Assembly (NCBI GenBank): GCA_903839355.1
Contig: CAIMBV010000080.1
Span: 1-8,590 of the forward strand
Origin: an uncultured Actinomycetes bacterium
GTDB taxonomy: Bacteria; Actinomycetota; Actinomycetes; Nanopelagicales; Nanopelagicaceae
Length of the DNA stretch: 8,590 nt
Reading direction: 5' to 3'
Shown here one piece after another: positions 1-7,881 of the stretch; positions within the stretch are counted from its first letter, which is position 1, and every line of letters starts with the position of its first letter. The position numbers were made by a program, and so were the translations under genes. The notes under the pieces were generated by a model that was not told where the DNA came from, did no database searches, and saw only the letters and a list, made by a program, of their open reading frames with translations.

Positions 1-497
1 CTCACGGTGGTACCGCGGATCACAAAGAGATCGACTCCGGCTTTGACAACTACTTCATGTAATTCAGCGGTGCGCTGTGGAGAGAGTGCTGCCGCCACAG
101 TTACACCTGATGCACGAATCTCCGCGATGCGAGCCTTAATGAGTTCAGGGCGAATGGGTGCCGCGTATAACTCCTGCATCCGGCCAATCGCCTGCTCTTG
201 TGGGAGTGAGGCAATCTCTCCGAGTGGGATACGAGGGTCTTCGTGGCGAGTCCACAGGCCTTCTAGGTTGAGAACACCAACCCCACCAAGCTTTCCAATA
301 GCAATTGCGGTCTCAGGCGAGACAACTGAATCCATAGGAGCTGCGAGCATTGGAAGATCAAATTTATATGCATCAATCTGCCATTGGATTGAGACTTCTT
401 CGGGGTCGCGAGTGCGTCGACTTGGCACGATGGCGATATCGTCAAATGAATAGGCGATATGTGCGCGCTTTCCAGGACCGATTTCTATCTCATTCAT
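1..497 (-). CDS. guaB3: GuaB3 family IMP dehydrogenase-like protein (partial, C-terminus outside window)
   Basis: The N-terminal 165 codons are present and the reading frame is open to the left edge of the window. The protein begins MNEIEIGPGKRAHIAYSFDD and continues with IVPSRRTRDPEEV, LPMLAAPMDSVVSPE and GKLGGVGVLNLEGLW. This is the signature of the actinobacterial GuaB3 paralogue, a TIM-barrel protein of the IMPDH/GMP reductase family. As in other GuaB3 proteins, the barrel is not interrupted by CBS domains in the visible part. The biochemical role of GuaB3 is less settled than that of GuaB, and the catalytic cysteine loop lies outside the window. The ATG at 497 is preceded by a GAGGA ribosome-binding site (504–508) with 6 nt spacing. 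The overlapping ATG at 493 runs straight into a stop codon. The gene starts 20 nt after the guaB stop codon on the same strand, so the two are probably co-transcribed. Confidence 0.93.
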   Translation of the reverse strand, partial: MNEIEIGPGKRAHIAYSFDDIAIVPSRRTRDPEEVSIQWQIDAYKFDLPMLAAPMDSVVSPETAIAIGKLGGVGVLNLEGLWTRHEDPRIPLGEIASLPQEQAIGRMQELYAAPIRPELIKARIAEIRASGVTVAAALSPQRTAELHEVVVKAGVDLFVIRGTTV

Positions 498-517
498 TCT
501 GATTCCTCATGCCTCTG

Positions 518-1639
<1,122 letters not shown>

Positions 1640-1642
1640 CTA

Positions 1643-1648
1643 AGTCTA
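1643..1648 (-). promoter_or_regulatory. Putative -10 box of a leaderless guaB promoter
   Basis: On the minus strand TAGACT (TAnnnT form) lies exactly 6 nt before the guaB ATG at 1636, which would place the transcription start at or next to the start codon. No purine-rich ribosome-binding site occurs between them (spacer TAGCCA). I see no convincing -35 hexamer at 16–18 bp. This is inference from spacing and composition. Confidence 0.45.
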
Positions 1649-1696
1649 GGGGTTGCCCACCTCTACCTTTGAAGCGCGTGACTCGTGCGCAGTTGG

Positions 1697-2617
1697 CTAG
1701 AGGCCAAGGGCAAGTGCGATCTCGCGGCATGCGCTCGCAAGATCTTCTGCAACGAAAGCACCATGGCAATCGGCGGTAGCCCAACCCGGTCCACCCAAAA
1801 TAATTCGAGGTGCTGGTCGCACATTGGGGAGTGAGTTAAGAACTTCGATGGATGCATTCTCTGGAAGTTGTGCCCAGAGGAATATCGCAGGTGGCGCACA
1901 ACGACGCACTACCTCATTAATGGCGTCTGTAGGAGTTCGTGCCCCCAGAAATTGCACTTGAATACCAAGTTCGGCGAGTGAGGCCGCTAAGGCGGTAATA
2001 GCGAGAGAGTGCATCTCTTCTCCGATGCAGGCGAGAAGAACGGGAACCTCATTTCGTGGATGGGAGACTTTTATATGTTCCCCAAGCACCTTCTTGATGA
2101 CATCAGAGACCATGTGCTCCGTTGCGATTCCCTCGCCCGTGCGCTCCCATTCTTCGCCGATTAAGCAGAGCAGGGGAACGAGGAGATTGACCCAGACCGC
2201 GGCAACTCCATCTTTAGCGATCTGTGCCCTAATTCCTTGCTCTACCCCAACACGATCAAGTGCCTGCGAAGCGCGATAGAGAGAGGTAACGAGATGTCCA
2301 TCGACGCTCGGAATGGAGCTGAGTTCGCTGGGGGAAAATTCGGGTCGATGGCCAACCGCCAACTTGGCAGCATCGGCAGGTGAGACGCCAGAGACGACCA
2401 ATTTATGCATGTAGAGCAGGCGGGCAAAGTCCTCTTGGGTGTATTTGCGATGTTCGCCGACGCAATGGTCGCTAGGACCAAGGCCGTACCGGCGATCCCA
2501 GGTGCGAAGCGTTCCTGGAGCGATTCCGAGGCGACGGGCGACAGCGGCGACGGTAAGGCGGGCTAATTCAGGGTTGGCAACCTCAGTCGCAGCGGAGATT
2601 TGTGACTCAGGAGACAT
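1697..2617 (-). CDS. MerR-type HTH regulator with a CarH/LitR-like cobalamin-binding domain
   Basis: This is a 306-residue predicted transcription regulator. Residues 21–88 form a MerR-type winged HTH (LTVAAVARRLGIAPGTLRTW, DRRYGLGPSD, then HRKYTQEDFARL). Residues about 105–185 resemble the helical cap of B12-binding sensors and residues about 191–305 a Rossmann-like B12-binding domain ending in the IILGGPGW loop. W157, E167 and H168 form a W-x9-EH motif, and E201-M-H203 supplies the candidate lower axial histidine. The W-to-His (46) and His-to-His (35) distances equal those I recall for Thermus CarH (W131, H142, H177). The usual Gly of ExHxxG is Ala here, and the residue after the Trp is Glu rather than the CarH His132. 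Family knowledge suggests a B12-dependent, possibly light-responsive repressor; cobalamin binding is not proven. The ATG at 2617 has no ribosome-binding site. The gene ends 60 nt before guaB and diverges from the whiB gene. Confidence 0.85.
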   Translation of the reverse strand: MSPESQISAATEVANPELARLTVAAVARRLGIAPGTLRTWDRRYGLGPSDHCVGEHRKYTQEDFARLLYMHKLVVSGVSPADAAKLAVGHRPEFSPSELSSIPSVDGHLVTSLYRASQALDRVGVEQGIRAQIAKDGVAAVWVNLLVPLLCLIGEEWERTGEGIATEHMVSDVIKKVLGEHIKVSHPRNEVPVLLACIGEEMHSLAITALAASLAELGIQVQFLGARTPTDAINEVVRRCAPPAIFLWAQLPENASIEVLNSLPNVRPAPRIILGGPGWATADCHGAFVAEDLASACREIALALGL

Positions 2618-2622
2618 GCGCT

Positions 2623-2645
2623 AATAGTCACGGAACGGGACTATT
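2623..2645. promoter_or_regulatory. Inverted repeat (7-bp arms, 9-bp spacer) at the start of the MerR/B12 regulator; candidate operator
   Basis: The perfect arms AATAGTC (2623–2629) and GACTATT (2639–2645) are separated by 9 bp. The element begins 5 nt upstream of the regulator's ATG. The proximal arm contains the only plausible -10 box (GACTAT read on the minus strand, 2624–2629, 6 nt before the ATG). A dimeric regulator bound here would block transcription initiation, so autoregulation is an attractive but unproven reading. Confidence 0.5.
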
Positions 2646-2704
2646 TCTGCCACTCGAATTGTTACTTGTGCAGAGTGTTATCTCTCAAATCACATTCTCG
2701 GGAC

Positions 2705-2733
2705 TTGAACAACCTATGAAACGATTGTAGAGT
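2705..2733 (+). promoter_or_regulatory. Promoter of the whiB gene
   Basis: The -35 hexamer TTGAAC (2705–2710) and the -10 hexamer TAGAGT (2728–2733) are separated by exactly 17 bp, a good match to a housekeeping sigma-factor promoter. The expected start near 2740 gives a leader of about 20 nt that includes the strong ribosome-binding site. The same TAGAGT -10 sequence appears in the groES promoter of this window. Confidence 0.65.
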
Positions 2734-2745
2734 GCAACTCCAAGC

Positions 2746-2752
2746 AAGGAGG
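2746..2752 (+). promoter_or_regulatory. Ribosome-binding site that decides the whiB start
   Basis: AAGGAGG is a near-perfect anti-16S match. Its spacing is 7 nt to the ATG at 2760 and 1 nt to the ATG at 2754, so initiation at 2760 is strongly favoured. Confidence 0.85.
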
Positions 2753-2759
2753 AATGTCC

Positions 2760-3077
2760 ATGGCTGAGATTTCACGTCTACCCCGTCCCGTCGCTTCAGA
2801 GTGGGAATGGCAGTATCAAGGCGCCTGCCGCGATCTACCTACCGAGATGTTCTTCCATCCTGATGGAGAGCGAGGACCTCGTCGCGCCAACCGTGAGGCA
2901 GCCGCCAAAGCTGTCTGCGCTACCTGCCCAGTTATTGAGGCTTGCCGCAAGCATTCTCTAGCTGTCCAAGAGCCCTATGGAATCTGGGGTGGTCTATCAG
3001 AAGATGATCGCCTTCACATCATCGAACAGAATGAACGTTTAAGTCGCCGCGAGATCGCTTTAACGCCAGCTTCGTAA
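2760..3077 (+). CDS. whiB3: WhiB-family iron-sulfur transcriptional regulator, WhiB3/WhiD type
   Basis: A 105-residue protein with the four cysteines that bind the WhiB [4Fe-4S] cluster: Cys23, Cys53, Cys56 and Cys62 (C-x29-C-x2-C-x5-C). The beta-turn motif GIWGG (74–78) follows. The N-terminus MAEISRLPRP, the MFFHPDGERG segment and the EPYGIWGGLSEDDR segment fit the WhiB3 (Mycobacterium) / WhiD (Streptomyces) branch better than WhiB1, WhiB2 or WblA. Family knowledge: these proteins sense redox or NO through the cluster and act with the principal sigma factor; WhiD is needed for spore maturation and WhiB3 for redox balance. The start at 2760 is chosen over the in-frame ATG at 2754 because the ribosome-binding site AAGGAGG (2746–2752) lies 7 nt before 2760 but only 1 nt before 2754, and because the resulting N-terminus matches WhiD. 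Its position next to groEL1 and near guaB is the conserved one in actinobacteria. Confidence 0.95.
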   Translation: MAEISRLPRPVASEWEWQYQGACRDLPTEMFFHPDGERGPRRANREAAAKAVCATCPVIEACRKHSLAVQEPYGIWGGLSEDDRLHIIEQNERLSRREIALTPAS

Positions 3078-3104
3078 GCTTTTCGAGGCTAGCCTTAGCA
3101 AACT

Positions 3105-3122
3105 AATTTCCTCCGCGAAATT
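3105..3122. repeat. Short inverted repeat between whiB and the next gene
   Basis: The arms AATTTC and GAAATT (6 bp, perfect) enclose a 6-nt spacer. The stem is A+T-rich and has no following T-tract, so it would be a weak terminator at best. It is the only hairpin I see in the 71-bp gap after whiB. Confidence 0.3.
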
Positions 3123-3148
3123 CTCGAGCAGTAGGAAGTGGTCTGTTA

Positions 3149-3736
3149 ATGAACATCATCATTGGGGCGATGGGCATTGTCGGCGTACTCATCATAATAA
3201 TGTCGCTCTCTTCCTTTGTTGTATTACCTTTGCAAATCATTCTGCAAAATATTCATATTCGGAAAGTCCCCTCAATTATTGGATTGTTCCTCTTTGGAAT
3301 ACTCCTGGTAGTTCCTGGTGCCATACACGAAAGCAGTGTCGGATCGGTAGATAAGAAGTTTTCTGCAGTTACGGATCAGATATTTGATCGACTTACTAGC
3401 GCCGAGAGTGTAAAGGCTCTTACTTCTGCCAAAACTTATGGTTCGATAAATCTTCAGAGTTCATCCTCGCTAATTTTACAAACTAGCCCAGCATCAAATA
3501 TTTCTTATAGCACCACGGTGAATTCACTCAGACTGCCAATTAAAGTCACTGGCTCTTTCTCTCCCGGATATCAGACCTGGTGTTTTGCGGCAACAGATGG
3601 CAGACGCGAATCGGTTTACGATCAATATGGAATAACGATTTCGAACTTAGCTACTCACACTTCTATTACAAATCCACAAACCGGCTACTGCTTAAAAGGT
3701 CGCGCCTACACCCAAGACGGCTCTATAGAACCATAG
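3149..3736 (+). CDS. Unrecognised membrane-anchored protein with an exported C-terminal domain
   Basis: I do not recognise this 195-residue protein. Two hydrophobic segments (about residues 3–32 and 42–58) separated by a short basic stretch (HIRK) suggest two membrane helices. The rest, rich in Ser, Thr, Asn and Gln, would then be outside or inside depending on topology. The only two cysteines, Cys145 (TWCFAAT) and Cys181 (GYCLKG), could form a disulfide in an exported C-terminal domain. That pattern recalls minor pilins or secreted beta-domains, but there is no prepilin-peptidase site and no family motif. A possible ribosome-binding site, AGGAAG, ends 10 nt before the ATG. G+C counted by hand over 3181–3720 is about 43%, against 53–55% in two 60-base groEL samples, and ATA isoleucine codons are frequent. 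This points to an orphan or recently acquired gene. The TAG stop codon lies inside the stem of the following terminator, which supports a real transcription unit. Confidence 0.7.
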   Translation: MNIIIGAMGIVGVLIIIMSLSSFVVLPLQIILQNIHIRKVPSIIGLFLFGILLVVPGAIHESSVGSVDKKFSAVTDQIFDRLTSAESVKALTSAKTYGSINLQSSSSLILQTSPASNISYSTTVNSLRLPIKVTGSFSPGYQTWCFAATDGRRESVYDQYGITISNLATHTSITNPQTGYCLKGRAYTQDGSIEP

Positions 3737-3771
3737 AGGCCCCTCAAGTTTTAACAACCGAGGGGCCTCTA
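3734..3771. terminator. Strong hairpin between convergent genes, probable bidirectional terminator
   Basis: The perfect 12-bp arms TAGAGGCCCCTC (3734–3745) and GAGGGGCCTCTA (3760–3771) enclose a 14-nt loop. The upstream plus-strand gene's stop codon is the first three bases of the stem, and the groEL stop codon lies 16 bp beyond the other arm. The stem is symmetrical and can serve both converging transcripts. There is no long T-tract on either side, so efficiency is uncertain, though actinobacterial terminators often lack one. Confidence 0.8.
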
Positions 3772-3786
3772 CTTTGAGCCAAGTAA

Positions 3787-5723
<1,937 letters not shown>

Positions 5724-5789
5724 GATGTGCTCCCTTTTCATCTATTTATCTAGCAATTTTGGAGTTCCACCGCTCGCATACCCTGCCAA

Positions 5790-5816
5790 TTAGCAGAGTC
5801 GGGGCGAGAGTGCTAA
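5790..5816 (-). promoter_or_regulatory. CIRCE element (HrcA operator), one arm degenerate
   Basis: Read on the minus strand, the element is TTAGCACTC (perfect), a 9-nt spacer, then CTCTGCTAA. The consensus second arm is GAGTGCTAA, so the outer six bases match and the inner three do not. The 9-9-9 geometry is exact. It begins at about the predicted groES transcription start, the classic repressing position for HrcA. Confidence 0.85.
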
Positions 5817-5820
5817 CCAA

Positions 5821-5850
5821 ACTCTAGCGAAAGGCCCAGCGGGCTGCCAA
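5821..5850 (-). promoter_or_regulatory. groES-groEL1 promoter
   Basis: On the minus strand the -35 TTGGCA (5845–5850) and -10 TAGAGT (5821–5826) are separated by 18 bp. The predicted start near 5814 falls at the beginning of the CIRCE element and gives a leader of roughly 90 nt before groES. Confidence 0.65.
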
Positions 5851-5915
5851 ACGAGTGATGCGGCTCTTGGGGCTGCGTGGAGGCCTGAGCGAAATTAAGA
5901 AGAATTCGGCCGAAA

Positions 5916-6197
5916 CTAGAGGCGAAAACCGGCGGCGCGAGCCTCGGTACGGGCCTCACGGAGGCGGCGCAGGCGCTTGACCAGCATGGGCTGGCTCAAA
6001 AGAGCGGCCTCACGGTCGATCAGGTTATTAAGCAGTTGGTAGTAGGCGGGAGGGGTGAGGTCAAAGAGCTCTTTGATTGAGGACTCTTTGGCACCAGCAT
6101 GGCGCCACCACTGCTTTTCAAACTCCAAGATACGAACTTCGAGCTCTGTGAGACCTGACTCGGGTTGGTGTGGAGCCGGTGATCCCTGGAGTTCCAT
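5916..6197 (-). CDS. DUF3263 domain protein
   Basis: A 93-residue small basic protein. Residues about 16–85 match the actinobacterial DUF3263 pattern: LTELEVRILEFEKQWWRHAGAKESSIKELF, then PPAYYQLLNNLIDREAAL, then PMLVKRLRRLREARTEAR. The central part looks like an HTH-type fold similar to sigma-factor region 4 (recognition of AYYQLLNNLI is my reading), and the Arg-rich tail could contact nucleic acid. The biological role of this family is not established as far as I know. The ATG at 6197 has no ribosome-binding site but sits 6 nt after TAGTAT, so the mRNA may be leaderless. It lies between the SDR gene (64 bp upstream, same strand) and the groES promoter. Confidence 0.88.
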   Translation of the reverse strand: MELQGSPAPHQPESGLTELEVRILEFEKQWWRHAGAKESSIKELFDLTPPAYYQLLNNLIDREAALLSQPMLVKRLRRLREARTEARAAGFRL

Positions 6198-6203
6198 ACC
6201 TAG

Positions 6204-6209
6204 ATACTA
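6204..6209 (-). promoter_or_regulatory. Putative -10 box of a leaderless DUF3263 transcript
   Basis: On the minus strand TAGTAT lies 6 nt before the ATG at 6197, so transcription would begin at the start codon. The 6-nt spacer CTAGGT contains no usable ribosome-binding site. No clear -35 is seen. Confidence 0.45.
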
Positions 6210-6261
6210 AATGAAATCAACGACAAATCAGCGAGAAGCGGTGCGGAGCAAATTCGTGTTG

Positions 6262-7776
6262 CTAGCGGGCGCCATCCTTGCGGACCGCCTCTTTCAAAAT
6301 GTTCTTAGCCATCTTTGGAAAGATGAGACGATGAAAAGGTAGGACCAAGGCCCAATAAAGATGCCCGCCAACTCCCTTCGGTTGAAAACTTGCCCTCTGG
6401 TTGAGCCGTCTTACAACTCGACCTCCGTGCTCAACCTCATCAACCGTGAACTGCAACCAGGCCTTTCCAGGAAGAATCATCTCTGCATACAGGGTCAGTT
6501 CATGATTTGCTTGCAAGCTCTCTACGCGCCAAAAATCTAGGCTCTCACCTTGTCGCAAGAAATTTGGATCACGCCTTCCGCGGCGCAAACCGACGCCACC
6601 AATCATTCGATCAAGCAGTCCGCGCAACCACCACAAGGCATCAGCTCCGTACCAGCCGCGAGCTCCCCCAATCTCTTCAATACTGCGCCATAAAGATTCT
6701 AACGTTGCATCGGTATATACAGTTTGCTCATCATGGTATTCCGCTTCACCTGCCCAGGCAGGATCTGATTGCGTCTTCTGCCAGGGTGGCATAAATGCGC
6801 TCGCATCAGACCAGCGAGACTCAACCTCGTGATGTTCCACTTTAGATAGCGCTAATTCAAATGCTTTATCTACGGTGAGCAGACCGTTAGAGGGTGGCGG
6901 AATCAAAGTTGAAATAGTGTGTTTTTGATCGACCATTGATTCATTAATAAGTGAGCCCACCAAAGGTCGGGCGAGAGCAACTGGTACTGGTGTCACAAGA
7001 CCAATCCATAAACTTGATAACCAGACAGAGAGAAAAGGTACTTTGATGATGATCCGCTTCCGCAATTTTGCGATCTTGGCAAACTCCTCAATCAAGTTGG
7101 CATAGGTAAAAATATCGGGTCCACCGATGTCATAAATTCCTGATTGTGGTTGTAGCAAAGAAGCCGCTTGAGATAGGTAATACAAGACATCGCGAATTGC
7201 AATTGGTTGGGTTCGATTATTTACCCATTTAGGCGTAATCATGATTGGCAATCTATGCGTCATATGTCGGATCATTTCGAAGGAAGCAGACCCCGAACCA
7301 ATGATGATTCCTGCGCGCAGTTGCAATACCGGAACTTCAAATTTCGCAAGACATGCACCAGTATTAGCACGCGACGCTAGATGCTGACTAGCCTTATGAC
7401 CTCCACTAGTGAAAATACCGCCGAGATAAATAATCTGAGCGACTCCAGCATCTTTTGCCGCTTGTCCGAAGGTAAGTGCCATGTTCTGCTCTACCTCATC
7501 AAATCGCGGACCCGCCCCGATCGAGTGCAATAGATAGAAGGCGGTATGAATCCCTGTGAGTGCGGTATGAATCGCTTCATATTCAGTGGCGCTTCCCACA
7601 GCGACCTCAACTTTGGAGTACCAAGGTTGACCCACAATTTTCGCTGGATCGCGGACGAGAACCCGTACTGAGGCGCCTTGATTAAGGAGCGTGGTTACGA
7701 GCCGACTTCCTACATAACCTGAGGCGCCGGTCACAAGTACCTTTCGAACTTCAGGAATACCCTTCACCTGATACAC
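6262..7776 (-). CDS. SDR-fold NAD(P)-binding protein fused to a DUF2867 domain
   Basis: A 504-residue protein. Residues 12–60 open an NAD(P)-binding Rossmann fold with TGASGYVG (16–23). The remaining extended/atypical SDR domain runs to about 310, with LHSIGAG, IIYLGGIF, VLQLRAGIIIGSGSASFEMIRH and YDIGGPDIFTY; this is the NmrA-like or NAD-dependent epimerase-like type seen with DUF2867. I see no canonical YxxxK pair at its usual place. The C-terminal part (about 340–500: GGARGWYGADALWWLRGLLDR, GLRRGRRDP, WLQFTVDE, GGHLYWALVLPFH) matches DUF2867, an SRPBCC-like domain. Cofactor binding is well supported; the substrate is unknown. The longest frame starts at a GTG (7776) that has no ribosome-binding site. 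A second GTG at 7767, 7 nt after TACTGT, is an equally plausible leaderless start. It is divergent from the NADH dehydrogenase gene across about 105 bp. Confidence 0.88.
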   Translation of the reverse strand: MYQVKGIPEVRKVLVTGASGYVGSRLVTTLLNQGASVRVLVRDPAKIVGQPWYSKVEVAVGSATEYEAIHTALTGIHTAFYLLHSIGAGPRFDEVEQNMALTFGQAAKDAGVAQIIYLGGIFTSGGHKASQHLASRANTGACLAKFEVPVLQLRAGIIIGSGSASFEMIRHMTHRLPIMITPKWVNNRTQPIAIRDVLYYLSQAASLLQPQSGIYDIGGPDIFTYANLIEEFAKIAKLRKRIIIKVPFLSVWLSSLWIGLVTPVPVALARPLVGSLINESMVDQKHTISTLIPPPSNGLLTVDKAFELALSKVEHHEVESRWSDASAFMPPWQKTQSDPAWAGEAEYHDEQTVYTDATLESLWRSIEEIGGARGWYGADALWWLRGLLDRMIGGVGLRRGRRDPNFLRQGESLDFWRVESLQANHELTLYAEMILPGKAWLQFTVDEVEHGGRVVRRLNQRASFQPKGVGGHLYWALVLPFHRLIFPKMAKNILKEAVRKDGAR

Positions 7777-7787
7777 AGTAGACTGTG
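7774..7787. promoter_or_regulatory. 14-bp palindrome overlapping the SDR/DUF2867 gene start
   Basis: CACAGT-AG-ACTGTG has perfect 6-bp arms around a 2-bp centre. Its last three bases on the minus strand are the GTG at 7776. It also contains TACTGT (7775–7780), a possible -10 box for initiation at the GTG at 7767. It could be an operator or a chance palindrome. Confidence 0.35.
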
Positions 7788-7881
7788 AAGATAGATTCGG
7801 ATATTCGAAACCAGAGTTGGTAGGCGAACCGATAAGTGGCCAGTTTCAAGTCACATTGAGTGTAGAAAAAGGAAAAATCTC

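Noticed and set aside
1693..1707. Hairpin TTGGC-TAGAG-GCCAA at the MerR/B12 gene stop codon
   Set aside because: The 5-bp stem is too short to claim a terminator, and it has no T-tract.
2754..2759. Upstream in-frame ATG for whiB
   Set aside because: It lies 1 nt from the AAGGAGG site, too close to initiate well; the ATG at 2760 has ideal spacing and the family N-terminus.
3580..3777. Plus-strand frame overlapping the end of the orphan membrane gene and the terminator
   Set aside because: It crosses the whole terminator hairpin, lacks a ribosome-binding site and has no hydrophobic or motif pattern.
5724..5741. N-terminal extension of GroES (MKREHI)
   Set aside because: It contains the ribosome-binding site for the ATG at 5723, and GroES proteins begin at the latter position.
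5905..5914. TTCGGCCGAA palindrome just after the DUF3263 stop codon
   Set aside because: As RNA it leaves only a 3-bp stem around a 4-nt loop and has no T-tract. It could be chance, and I would not call it a terminator or operator.
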